Below, piece after piece: positions 25,918 through 37,535 of a stretch of DNA of 64,000 nt; positions within the stretch are counted from its first letter, which is position 1; each line of letters starts with the position of its first letter. The stretch is from Chaetorhynchus papuensis (taxonomy: Eukaryota > Chordata > Aves > Passeriformes > Rhipiduridae). The translations under genes and the position numbers were made by a program. Under the pieces are notes generated by a model. It made no database searches, had not been told where the DNA came from, and saw only the letters and a program-made list of their open reading frames with translations. The stretch lies in NCBI GenBank assembly GCA_013396525.1, contig VWYX01000923.1, forward strand, positions 236,858 to 300,857, given 5' to 3'.

Positions 25918-28900
25918 TGCCTTGCATAGACAATCTGCCCTTCAGGTGCCCTCCTGTGCCATCATTGCATTTAGCAGAACTACACAAGTATTTCTAACAT
26001 ATGAACTTACCGTGTTCCTGCCCTCACACATTCTTAGCACCTAAAAAGTCCCATGGAAACAAGCTTCACACCTCAAGACTGGCTGTATGAAGCACATATT
26101 CCTCTACTTTCTTTTGAACCTCTCCCTCCTACTTTCCTTTTTTCCCCGAGACCTTGTTTTGGGAAAGACAATGAATCATTGATCCCCGTTCACATATCGA
26201 CCACCTGAAGTAATTCCTTTGTCTTTAGCCAGCAACCTGCACTTTACACCCACAGTGGGCTGGTTGTGGTGAGCCCGAGTAGCTGCAGGTCATAACTCAG
26301 GGCAAGTAAAGTGTGAGTAGCAGCATCAGTGATAAATGGAAGCTCATTTCTCCTATATATTATTCTTATTCTTGTTAAGACAACTCTTGAAAATGCTTGA
26401 AAATGCTTGTCTTAGACTGCTAAAAGCCTTAAGCATTAATACATGTGGAAGTTTTCTACAGGGACTTCTAGAAGCTAATAGTTCATCTGTTCTAACTTCA
26501 GGATAACTTCCTCCAGGTTGTCAAGCAACAAGCATTACCACGTTCTGAAACTAGACAAGGATTGAAGCCAGCAGCCTTGCCTGGAGCCCCTTCCCAGGGC
26601 TGCACAAACCCTGGAGCAGCTGGCAGCATGGACAATGCCAGTCAAATGTATGATGTTTGTGTCGTTCTCCCTCCTCTCTGCCATAGGAAGGGATTGAGGT
26701 TATTTTTAAATCACACTGCAGGTTTGAATAGGAATAACCCACACAGAGAGCATGTCAGAGATGCTGCAAGGGCAGCTGGGGGAAATGGCACCAAAACAAG
26801 TGATTAAAGCTCCAAGAGAGATCGAGCTGTAAATGATCAGGCTGGGTAAAGTGTGGGGAGAAGAAGTGACAGAACTGAGTCACAATGCTGAAGAAAACTG
26901 CTGTCTCTACACAGTGGTTATGCCCTAAGGTAGGTAGGTAGATGGGTATGAATATGAAGAAGTGTCAGCATTGTAAGGCATAATTCTTCTTCCTTATTTT
27001 AAAGAAAATTATAGTTTTAAAACACTGTTAATCTTCAAGTAGATTTTCTTAAAACCTGTATTTTATGACAGAAAAAAAATACATAACAGTACAATCTCTG
27101 TTTTAAAAGCAAACTATAAAAACTTTTCTTCAAATTTTATTCTAGGAGCTCAAGGCCATTATTTTGGTAACTGATTTGTTCCCTTACATTGCATTGTACA
27201 TCACATGTTCTATACTATAAAATATTGACAGTTTTCAAGGACAATAACCTTCCAATGACTGAACACATTATTTAAATTTTAAGAAAAGCTAATCTCTATG
27301 AAACGAAGCAGTTCCCTATCTCAACCTGTGCAAAATGTATCTTTAACATTTCTGAAGCAGCAGAGCTGACAACAATGTTAAAAATTCTACTTCCACCTTT
27401 ACAAAAAAACCCTCTTAGGTCCCACCACAAGTTTAATTCTGATATAAGTAAATTTATATAAAGTCATGAAGTAATTTGGGTATTACCTAGTAGGCATGAC
27501 ATCTTTAAGTCTATCTCGACTAAAATTGAAACTGGATCTTGGAAGGATAAGTAATTAACTGAAACATTACTCAAAACAAATTTTTATGTATGTTGTATGC
27601 TTTTCTCAGGGTCATTAAAATTGCTTCTATTTTCAGAATATATCTCTTTTGAATGACACCATCATTTGTGTATTAAACAACTACACCCTAGGACTTCGCT
27701 TGAGCACTGATCAATTTGTAAGTAATAAATGACACTGAACTAGATTAGCTATATTTGAACAAATACCAAGAGTTTATTAATTTTGTTGTAGTTTCTTCAC
27801 AATCCTTTTACATTCACAGTTGTGCATGGTGGTCATGTATAAAATAAAGGATTTGGGATTTTGGGGTGGCTGGAGGCAGGGATTGCTTCATTCTCTTCAG
27901 ACAGATGTGGTTTTGCCATTAAACAATGACATTAGCAGATCTTCGGAAGTTACAAGATCAGCAGTACAGTAGGATAACATCAGTGAAAGTAATATTTAGT
28001 TCTTTCTTGTACCTATTACAGTTGGTAAACCTTTTACTATATTAGAATAATGTAATAAATTCATACATTACTGGATTTTGAGACAATCTTTAAAGATTAA
28101 ACAGCAATTACTGTTTCTGAAACAAGTCTTTCAGGCTAACATTCTGCTTCTTGGCTATCCATAGGAATCTGTTCTAGGATTCCATTTAAAATTAATTAAC
28201 ATGAAAATTTATTGAGGCCAATGTTAACTTGAAGATTTGACAGCGCCAATTCTTTTTTTTTTACATGTAAGGAAATTTCTTTTTCCCAAATACCACTGTT
28301 GGAAAAAAGGTAATGATCTAATTATGAGAAGCTATGGCTTTCATTCTAAGCAATAAATTATCTTCATAAGAAACTTGGATATACAGTAAATTAAGTACCA
28401 AAAGATGACAGTGAGGTTATCTCCACAGTATTATATTAACCCACACATGATTCTTTGATGAACACATCCTAACAGTTAACTGGTATGAAGATGTTAATGA
28501 TGTCAATATTGAATTTTATGTAACAGCCTGTAATCAGACAAAAAAATTTCTCCCTGAAAATATAGTAATTGTAACAATTTCCATCATTCTATAATTTTTT
28601 TAATTTGGATTTATCCACTGAAACTGAAAAGATATATGAGGAGAAAGAAAACATAAGGTGAAGTTAGAAAACTTTAAATTTATCAATTATCACAGATGAG
28701 TGCCAAAAGTGAATGAGTCTGCCACAGACTTGTGCTTTGTTATGTCCTACCTTCACTATAGCCAAGAAAGACAGGAGTTTCTCAGAACACTGCATTTCCA
28801 AACTTCATGCTCATGAGAACTACAGAGTATCTTGAATTTGTTGCACAATGAAGCCTTGAAACTGACACTTTTAGAGATTTCAGCATCATAAGACTGACAG

Positions 28901-29444
28901 AAAACACTGCTTGACTAAAACAGTTCAGGTAACTTTTCCATTAGCTCAAAATAGGACTGTTTAAACCTGAAGGAGGTTTTCTTTGCAAAAGATCGGGTTT
29001 GAGGAAGGTTAGAACATTCACAGATTTATTTTCTTCTCGGAGTGATACAGGGCAGACCACCAAGGAAGAAAGGTGCTCTGCAAGAAAGTAAAGTATGCTT
29101 TTCAGAGGAAACATAAGTTTGTAGTAGTGGGCACAGAAAACCTTTTGACAAACAAAAACTCCAACCAGAAACTGAACAATACAGCTGCTCTCTCCTAACG
29201 GAAGCAGAGAGCTGGGACAGAAGAGAAAGGGAGGTATTTTGTTGGAAAGCAACACTGCCAAAAATCTCTTCAGCCCAGACAGCCCCTTGGTTGATGTGGT
29301 GTGGTCAAAGACAGAAGCATCCAGAGACAATTTAAGAAATTCAAGCAATGTTTTCCTTTCTTAGTTGAAAGGTGTATAACTGAAAAGCCATGTGAATTAA
29401 GACATAGACACAATGATGATCACACGATAATAGACGCCCTACCT
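25918..29444. other. Intergenic desert with one exon-like segment
   Basis: AT-rich. Contains the isolated exon-like segment at 27,637-27,717 and a 135-codon open frame on the minus strand (28,941-29,348) with no recognisable domain that I do not call as a gene. Confidence 0.5.
27637..27717 (+). other. Candidate orphan exon, 81 nt
   Basis: The segment is preceded by a good acceptor (TTGCTTCTATTTTCAG) and followed at once by GTAAGT, the best donor hexamer. Its length is exactly 27 codons; the frame from its first base is open and would read NISLLNDTIICVLNNYTLG followed by eight more residues, while the other two frames have stops. No partner exon was found and I recognise no family. Such a combination can arise by chance in AT-rich DNA, so this is a prediction only. 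Confidence 0.2.
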
Positions 29445-29865
29445 ATTTTATGAAGGGCTGGAGCATCTCTGCTATGAGGAAAAAATAAGAATTGGGATTG
29501 GTCAGCCTGAGAAGAGAAGGCTGACCTAATTTTGGCCTTCCAGTACCTGAAGGGAGCCTAAGAGAAAGGTGGAGACTTTTTACCAGGGTGTGTAGTGACA
29601 GGATGAAGAGGAATGGCTTTAAACTGAAGGAAGGTAGGTTTAGATTAGCTACAAGGAAGAATTTTTTTTCCTTTGAGGGTGGCAAGGCACTGGAACAGGT
29701 TGCCCAGAGAAGCTGTGGATGTCCCATCCCTGGCAGTGTTCAAGGCCACGTTGGATGGGGCCCTGAGCAAACTGGTCTAGTGGAAGGTGTCCCTGCCCAT
29801 GGCAAGGGGGTTGAACGAGATAATCTTTTAAATCCCTTCCAACTCCAAGCCATTTTATGAGGTTG
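29445..29865 (+). mobile_element. CR1 LINE 3' fragment
   Basis: Collinear with the CR1 3' end: 'gaagggctgg agcatctctg ctatgagg', 'cagcctgaga agagaaggctg', 'ccagtacctg aagggagcct', 'tagtgacagg atgaagagga atggc', 'gggtggcaag gcactggaac aggttgccca', 'ttggatgggg ccctgagcaa', then 'cccttccaac tccaagccat tttatgag'. It is 5'-truncated and belongs to the same general subfamily as the copy at 19,935. Confidence 0.92.
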
Positions 29866-31509
29866 AACTAAGAACCTGCCCTGAGGCAGAACAACTCCTA
29901 TTTCTTAGTCCTTCCTCAAAGTCTAACAAATAGCAGTTGGTCTCCACTCCCTAAAATATCCCATTCCTACTTCACATGGCATTGACAGAAAGCAATAGTT
30001 ATTACCTTACCAGAAAAAAATCGAAGTGCACGCTAATGGTGCAAAAGATGCCAAAATTGCCTGAACCTTAGCCTTTAAAAAGGAAAACAATAAAAAAAAA
30101 GGACAGACTGCAAGCAAATTGCATGTGCTGGGGGAAAGTAAAAGAATATTGTTTCCTAAGTAGCAAGGACGTCCAGTAGACCTTGCAGCTTTTTAAGTTT
30201 TGAGGTCTTAATTGCAGAGGGTGATTTAATTCAGCCCCTGGCTGCCAAGCCCTGCTTTGGTCCCAGGGTTGCGTTATTAGACATTCATCAAGATTTTTGC
30301 ATCAGGCAGTGTCTCATTCTTTCTCTTCTACCACAACTATGAAGATTGAATGTGGGGTAGAAATAGTACTGCAGGCATCTTGATTATATAAAAAAATCCA
30401 GCTCTGTCTGGATCATGCAATTTTACAAGTGGCTGAAAAATTACTTTTTACTCACCTTTCACCACTTACCGTGGAAACATCTGAGGGTAGGTTTAGTTTT
30501 CACCAAATTTCTGGAGCGAACAGAACAAACATAGGGAACATCATGCAGAGCTAGTAACAAAAACCCTGCAAGATCCCCCACGTACCAGGGGAACAAGCAC
30601 ACAACGTACTGAGCGTAAAGCAATACCAGCCCCAGCAGCAGGAAACAGGAGAATGGGCTTTTCTCTTAAACAGCAAAAGCTCTGAATTCTTCCTGGTTAC
30701 CGTTTGAGGACTTAAGTTACAGAATAAACAGAAAAGTACACATCACTGTGGACAATATGAACACTAATTACTTGCTACCTAGGCTGGGCTTTTAGCTTGT
30801 TTGCTTAAAAAAAAAAATAACAACCAAGCCAAACAACCACCACCACCACACCTGGTTATAACCAAGACCTCAGCAGCTGCTGGTATTCACTTGAATTTGT
30901 GTAGTGATCCAAGTCTGATCTACATGAAAACATGTGAACAATTGTGCATATCTTTTGCAACACAGACGCTGTTTATCTTTGATCCTCTCTTGTATTTGTG
31001 TGACTTCCCAGGCTTTAAAATTTCACTCTCTTTTTAGAGGGAGTCTAGGACAGCATCAAGTGAATATATGATGATCAATACAGTATCTAAATTTTTATTT
31101 TGGAGCTACGTAAGAACTATTTGACTTGTAAGGCAAGAGACAATATATTACCTTTGAGGTACATCTGGATGAAATGGAGACTTCTGTTACAAATTCTGTA
31201 AATTTTTAATGGAAATAACCCAACTAAAATTATCAAAAACTTAGCCTAATAACAGTATTTATGCAGACCCTTCAAAAATCATATTCTAGCTATATCCTGG
31301 CAAAATTTTTTGTTTTGTTTTGAAAACTAGAAATTAAAATAACTGGTACACAGAAATATTCTGAAAGTCAACTAGAAAAGGTTAAAAAATACAGCATAGT
31401 TTAAATGGTAACCATTAAAATTTAAATGTTTAAGTCAGATACCCAAATTTTACAAGGTCTCTCAGGATTTTCTTGTTTTAGAATGTCTTTAATGTATAGA
31501 AGACTCCAC
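29866..31509. other. Sequence just downstream of SOCS6, no gene recognised
   Basis: AT-rich flank between the CR1 copy and the inferred SOCS6 poly(A) site. It contains two strong minus-strand donor-like sites 14 nt apart (exon ends 30,470 and 30,456) but no convincing exon set. Confidence 0.5.
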
Positions 31510-34500
31510 AAAATTTTTTGTGAATGAAATTTTTATTTACACACTGTATCCAGAAGCAGATACATAAATCCTTATACAATTATTTTTCAAAAATGTGCAA
31601 GAAATTACTATAATTTTGTTTACAAACCAAAACACATTAAAATCAATGGACTTTGGATAATTCACTCTGTGGCGTGCTTAGTACAAATAGGGCACACCAG
31701 GTCTGAAACAGAGAAAAGTGTAAACTACAGCAATCTGGATTGCAAGTATTAACTTCATGGCACTCCATCATCACTATAAAAATTCTTTAACCCAACAGGT
31801 ATTCATAAAAAATTCCTTTAGAATTTTTCATTATCTGTGTAGAATTTAGAACACTTTCCAGATACAACAATGCCATATTTTTCACATTATGAACTACCAC
31901 CTAGGCCATTTTTTATTTATAAAGAATGCCTGTAATTTTTATTCTTTGCAGTCATAGAAAGATTTTAAGTAATTATATTGGCAATCATTATTTCATCTAT
32001 AGCTTAGCTCAGAGTTTGAAAGTTCAGTAACAGAGAAATACTTCTCATCATAGCCCATATATTGCTGGTATGCTGTTTTAAATTTATAATTCCAGTATTC
32101 ACACAGATGAAATGCATCAAAACAAAAACTGCACAGATTTTACTTAGCCCAGCAGTCAATATTCACAGAAATTGGCTTTAACAAAATGCAAAGTCAGCTC
32201 ATCTGAGAACAAACAGTTTAATTAATAATTGCATTTCTGATCCTTCTGAAAGAATAACATTTTGATAAAAAGATGGCATTCACTACGTCGACAGCAGGAT
32301 AAGTGCTATATCCTTCAAACAGACCAAAGAATACATATCACTTTCAGTTGTTTATAAAACTGGCTTACAAAACAAGACAAAAAAAAAACCCACAGAGGAA
32401 ATTGTGCAAATATATTATTTCCAAATACAAGGTGTTGTTTTACTCTTCTAATTTGTAAAGCAGTGTTATCAATAATGTCAATCATTTCAGATGCTCAAAA
32501 AAGGAGTTTTATTTTAAAGTTTCATTTTCAAAATCATTTTTCCTCAACTCAATTGCATAAAAAGCATACCTTTTGAACCCTTAAACTGTTGTGCTGAATA
32601 AACAGCCATATTTCTACTCTATAAGGATCATAGTCTGTTAGCTTTTTTTCCTAGTGTATCTACTTCCAAAGGTCCCCAAAATATCCTCCATCATCTTTCT
32701 TTTATTTATCCAGGACACTTTGTTCCTCTAATTTTCACAAAGCAGAATTCAGCACAATTTTTGTGGTTATTCTGAGTACTTCTAAATTGACTCATAACTA
32801 AATGTTACTGTGTTTCTTTTATATTAATCTTTATAATAAGAAATTGTAAGTATCTTTCATGTTTTCAAAGTATTTTTTCTGGGTTCCTTCTGGCTGGCCA
32901 GTTACCTCAGTATGAAAAAATACTGTGAGGTTCTGATTAAAGAAACCTGTAAAAATAAGTATTTGTGTCTACTTACTACAGATTTAAAGTATTTTGAGCT
33001 TAGTAGAAATATCACCACTATTTTTTATTTGGAAGCAAAGTGCTCTACAGTTCTTACATCCTATACCTCAACCACTTTTAAGTGTTCCTTTTGTGGTAGC
33101 TTTATGGGGTGTGGGGAAATGACAAAGGTAACTTGATCTGATTAAGTTCACAGATGAAGGACATGGCAAGGAAGGCAATTCAAAAACTGGAGAGCTGAAA
33201 CAGAGGTTTTTTTTGAAAAAAGCATCGTTTATGAGTGAACAACTGAAATTTATAAAGGCATGGGCAAGAATTTCAGCATGTGTGTTCTTGCACGCTTTTC
33301 AATTCAGCAATAAGACCAGGATATTGTAGCTTCAAATATTTAGGTTTCAATGTAATGACTGCTAAAGTAATGCATGTGGCATAGTATAAACATATGTTTA
33401 ATGTATTCAATAGTGGTATTAAATGGCAAAGAAAATATTTAATATACTATAATCTTTCAAAGATTCTGTAGAATGCATAGGCCCTCTAGTATGGGGAAAG
33501 AATTTTTAAAGTGAAAAAAATGCCAGAGGTGTTCTTCCAAAAGTATGCATCTGAAATCCATAAAAATTATTTTCTTTTTCCTCCCCACAGACAGAATCAG
33601 AACACTGTACCATACAATAGGTTATTGTGCCTTTTTGAATTAAGTTAGTGATCCTGATTCAGGGGAGGGGGGACAGGACGTGACTGGGTAGGGGGAGAAG
33701 TCAGTAGAGGAAAAAAAAGAAAACAGAATTCACCCTTTCATACATATATCTCCATGGCAGAGCCAACAAATTACATGTATAGACTGCTCTAGATTATTTT
33801 ATTTTTTAAGTTTAAAACTTTATCAGACTAAAGAGGAAATCCTTATTCTCCCTCCCTTAAAAGCAAAGGCAGTCTTTATCTACCTTTGATTTTCTTTATT
33901 TTTTAGTTAAACATTATGGTCAAAAAAATAAATTAAAAAAATATAAATTTTGTCTATCAATTCAGGCAACCCAAGATGTAGTGCTACTGCACCACCTTGC
34001 AGCAATACTGTATTCACTTCTAAAGACTCATTTTAGGGGACAGAAATGCTAGATTAAATAAGGAGAACAAAATGACCCAAACAAGAAAGATGTATCAAAT
34101 ACAGACATTTTTCTACGGTGATCTTACTCATTAGCCACTTCTACCAGAGATGGGGAATATGACATTCTAAAATTCAAACCAGGGGGCAGAGGCAGGCAAA
34201 GCAAGGGCTCTCACCAAGGCAGAGGCAGGCCTCCCTCCCAAGCCAGCTATGACCCCTTTAACAAGTAATTCATAAAAGTGAGAGAAACATGGGAGAAAAG
34301 AAAACCAAACTAAAACAAAACAGGAAAATGCCACGGATTAACCTTGCATGATGAAAATATTACAGTGTAGAACCTGTACTCCCCACTGAAAGTCTTTTTT
34401 TTCCCTACAGAAGGTTAGAATAACTGTAAGCTTTTCAAATGCCAGAATCTTTGACAGAGATCATAAACACTTACTTAATTGATTCAACATTTCATATGTC

Positions 34501-35808
34501 AAAACATATTTCATGACAGTAAACTGAAACATTTTCTGCGGTCATTGTATATCCAAACATCTCTTCCCAATGATTTGAAAGGCTCGGAGAATAGCGCTCT
34601 AGAGATGCATTTTGAACATCTTCCATATAAAATGCTATCAGTCCTGTTCCTTCCTCCCCAAAGGATATATAAAAAAAGGGGGAAATGATCCAAGGGACAT
34701 TAGTGTATTACTGTACTTTCTGAAGTGAAAAAAAAAAAAGTAGAAAAATCAAAATGATAAAATTTCAAGTAGCTTGAATATAAATATGGTAGAAATCTTC
34801 CTATTAGAAGTTTTACCCCATCCCCAAAATGGCTTATAAATTTACGTTCCCATAATAAGAATTCCTAGTCTTCCTACAAATTCAGGAAACTTCCCTCCCT
34901 CTTACTCCACGAGAGTAAGCGGGAAGGAAAAGGAGAGAAAGAGGGGACCTGGTAGGTGTTCATTTATTTAACTGATGGCATGATTATAAAAGGTAATATT
35001 TTACAAGACCCCAATACCACAATTTCCTTCTAGGTACTATACATTGACTTTCATAGACTTTTTTTTAAAGGCCATTTTTAGAGGACAAAACACTGAGACA
35101 AGAAGAAGGCTGAACCAACCTTCTCAAAAACAAGAGTGTACAGACAGTACAAGGCTTAGGAGGAAGGCTTTTTTTTTCCCAAAGATATGCTGCATAACCA
35201 TGTTCTTATCACACAGCTCTGTTTATATATTGGGGGTTATCTCTATAGTATCTCTATAGAAATGTCTAATTACGACACTAGGAAACAGTTTTTAACTTAG
35301 ATGTAAAATCAGTAATTTAGAATACCAATATGCTCTTTATCCATGATCATTTTTTTCCAGAGGTTGTTTTAAAGGAAAAAAAAAAAATCCATTCAACAAG
35401 TTTCATTTGACTTTTACTTATCGTTGAATACACATGAAATGTGCTTTCAATGCATAAAAATCACAGTGGATAGCAGCAAAGGACTTGGGGGAAATTAAGG
35501 AGAATTTGATCATTCACATTGTGATTAATCTGCACATTGATGAAAGATAGCTATTTCACACTTCTAAAAATAAACTTGAGATCATTCTTTCCAACAAAAC
35601 AAAACAAGAAAAAAAAGCCTCCCAAAATACACAAAACCCCCCAAAACAAACATGAATCCAAATGCATTACTTTTCTTTTACACACAAAAATGAAATATTT
35701 TTATGGCAGCAAAAGATTTTGATAATAATGAAAGTCTGTAAACTGTAGTTCAATCTCTTTTTGTTGTTGTTGTTCCCAAAGTGCAAGATGCAAGATTCCC
35801 GTAAGCTT
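31510..35808 (-). other. SOCS6: SOCS6 3' untranslated region (inferred extent)
   Basis: About 4.3 kb between the stop codon and a good poly(A) signal, close to the length I recall for mammalian SOCS6 3'UTRs. It is AT-rich and free of recognisable transposons, unlike the flanking DNA, which fits a constrained UTR. On the mRNA strand an AU-rich nonamer (TTATTTAAT) lies at 34,053-34,061, consistent with the rapid turnover typical of SOCS mRNAs. Other AATAAA hexamers at 31,912-31,917 and 32,701-32,706 could give shorter forms. A run of open frames here is not coding. Confidence 0.6.
31532..31537 (-). terminator. SOCS6: Probable terminal SOCS6 poly(A) signal
   Basis: AATAAA on the minus strand, followed within 10-20 nt by CA dinucleotides suited to cleavage and then a GT-rich stretch (TTTTGTGGAGTC). 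It overlaps TGTAAATA, a Pumilio-type recognition word at 31,534-31,541. Confidence 0.55.
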
Positions 35809-37413
35809 TCAGTAGTGCTTTTCCTGTAAATAATCCTTCATTTTGTTTGGCAAAGGCAGTTTTTGAATCAGGTCTATTCTGGTGTACTGACGTATTACAA
35901 AACGACACAGGTACTGTAAAGAGCGCACCTGCATAAACCGCGATACTGGATTTGTCAGTCTCACTGGGTAAGTCGCAGATCCAGGCAGCCGGGATCTCGA
36001 GTAGCAGAAAGCTCCATTTTCAGAGTCCCTGATTGAATGCTCAATTAAGTCAACTATAGATGTATGTCCCTCCACATCTGGCTGTTCATAAAAACTAAAC
36101 CTACCATTTGAGTGTTCAATTCTAGTGTGAAGAGTTTTTCCATGGGAACGAAAACTCAAACTTAAAAGATAACGATCATCAGAACTATCTCGAACGAGAA
36201 ACGAGCCATCAGGCACATTAGCTAATTTTCCCTCTGCCTCCCAGCGTGTGATGGGGCCCCAGTACCATCCTTGTTTTGCAAGTTTTTTCAGTTCTTCCGT
36301 GAGACTTGTCACAACCATAGGACCGCTGTTCTGTACAGAGTCATAAACTCTTCCAACTCCTGGGGCAGTGTTAGGATCAAAATTCAAATGGCAGCGCATA
36401 CTTTCAGCCACATGGGCATCTGTGCCATTTAATCCATTGAAGTTCCTTTGGATTTGATTATTCTGCATTGGAGGTAGCAAAGGTGAGAGTGGAGGGACAT
36501 CGCTGTGATTAACTCTTGGGCTTTGCAACATGACTCCTGTGGTACCAATCAACAACCCATTCACCGTCTGGTCCACAAAGATATCCGGTGCAATGACTAC
36601 ATCCTGATCCACCTGGCTCTCATCTTCATGGAAAGCATTTCCCCCCACTTGAGAAGAAACAGTCGAAACTTCCATGGGTGAGGAACTATCCAGACAGTAA
36701 CTACGTGATCCTTCCAAAGGATACATTCCCTCATCTAAAGGCACAGTATACTGAATGTAGTCCTGAGGCATTAATCCAATAACTACAGGCACATGTTCAT
36801 CAATATGAAGATGCAAGTCCCCGTTCTGAGATTCCGTATTTTTTAATGCATTGTTTTGTTCCTGGAACATGTTTTCTGACTGCAAGTCATGGAAGTCCTT
36901 TCGAACACCATTCAGTGCTGGGCTTGGATTAGAGGAATGGACCAAGGCCTTGACTTTCACTTCCATTTTGATGCAAGTCTCTTCCGAATTTGTAGGTCGA
37001 AGGGGCCACGGAGTTGGGCTGTAATGGTGATTACGGAGGGAAGTGGATCTCAGAGGTCTTTGAGCTCGCACATCTTTGAAGGTTACTGGAGCAGATGAGG
37101 AAGAAAATGTGTCATCATCTGCAGAGCTTACAGATGGTGTGCTGCCTTTGCCTTTCTGTTTTTGTTTTGCTGAAAGCCTCCTTTTTAATGTACCCATTAA
37201 ACTTTCACTTTTTGATCTATTTTTGCCTCCTTTTTCATCTTCACTATTGACTTCACAGCTAGCCAAATCTCTACCATAGCAGCTGCCAAACAAGGAGTCA
37301 TCTTTTCCAAATTCACTTAATGATGGCTGCTGAACCACTACAAAGTCACTTTCATCTTTACTTTTATTTAAGTTAAAGGACTTGCGAATTGTTTTGAGAC
37401 TAATTTTCTTCAT
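35809..37413 (-). CDS. SOCS6: Suppressor of cytokine signalling 6
   Basis: A complete single-exon coding sequence of 534 residues, one shorter than the usual mammalian length. SOCS6 is the substrate receptor of a Cullin-5 E3 ubiquitin ligase: its SH2 domain binds phosphotyrosine on receptors such as KIT and on signalling proteins, and its SOCS box recruits elongin B/C and CUL5 so that the target is degraded. It also acts in insulin signalling. What is visible: a long, Ser- and Lys-rich, largely disordered N-terminal half (residues 1-380); an SH2 domain from about 382 to 490 with WYWGPITRWEAE at its start and the FLVRDS motif whose phosphate-binding arginine is residue 408; then the SOCS box, with the elongin BC-box SLQYLCRFVI at 498-507 and the Cul5-box LPLP at 519-522; it ends in KDYLQEKHY. 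The start is chosen because MKKISLKTIRKSFNLNKSK is the conserved SOCS6 N-terminus and the ATG has A at -3. No frameshift or missing key residue. Expression should be set by the CpG-island promoter at 60 kb and the uORFs just upstream. Confidence 0.98.
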   Translation of the reverse strand: MKKISLKTIRKSFNLNKSKDESDFVVVQQPSLSEFGKDDSLFGSCYGRDLASCEVNSEDEKGGKNRSKSESLMGTLKRRLSAKQKQKGKGSTPSVSSADDDTFSSSSAPVTFKDVRAQRPLRSTSLRNHHYSPTPWPLRPTNSEETCIKMEVKVKALVHSSNPSPALNGVRKDFHDLQSENMFQEQNNALKNTESQNGDLHLHIDEHVPVVIGLMPQDYIQYTVPLDEGMYPLEGSRSYCLDSSSPMEVSTVSSQVGGNAFHEDESQVDQDVVIAPDIFVDQTVNGLLIGTTGVMLQSPRVNHSDVPPLSPLLPPMQNNQIQRNFNGLNGTDAHVAESMRCHLNFDPNTAPGVGRVYDSVQNSGPMVVTSLTEELKKLAKQGWYWGPITRWEAEGKLANVPDGSFLVRDSSDDRYLLSLSFRSHGKTLHTRIEHSNGRFSFYEQPDVEGHTSIVDLIEHSIRDSENGAFCYSRSRLPGSATYPVRLTNPVSRFMQVRSLQYLCRFVIRQYTRIDLIQKLPLPNKMKDYLQEKHY

Positions 37414-37465
37414 TATGACAAGTCACCAAATCTGGCTGATCAGCAGTGCTTGCAGTGATATAGCC

Positions 37466-37495
37466 CTAACACATGAAGAGCAGCTTCTGCTTCAT
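37466..37495 (-). promoter_or_regulatory. uORF3 in the SOCS6 5'UTR
   Basis: Nine codons (MKQKLLFMC) and TAG, weak context. It ends 52 nt before the SOCS6 start codon, a short distance for efficient reinitiation. Confidence 0.65.
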
Positions 37496-37518
37496 TTATG
37501 TGTTTTATCCAGCCTCAT
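37492..37518 (-). promoter_or_regulatory. uORF2 in the SOCS6 5'UTR
   Basis: Eight codons (MRLDKTHK) and TGA, in a weak initiation context (T at -3). Its start overlaps the stop of uORF1 and its stop overlaps the start of uORF3, both times as ATGA. Confidence 0.65.
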
Positions 37519-37535
37519 TTAACTTCAAGAGCCAT
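37515..37535 (-). promoter_or_regulatory. uORF1 in the SOCS6 5'UTR
   Basis: ATG at 37,535-37,533, six codons (MALEVK) and TGA. It has G at -3 and G at +4, so it is in a strong initiation context, stronger at +4 than the main start. It begins only three bases into exon 2. Its TGA overlaps the ATG of uORF2 as ATGA. Confidence 0.7.

Noticed and set aside
28941..29348. 135-codon minus-strand open frame
   Set aside because: No domain, no usable splice sites or promoter, hydrophobic composition typical of random AT-rich translation.
36889..37279. Plus-strand open frames opposite SOCS6
   Set aside because: They are shadows of the SOCS6 coding sequence on the other strand.
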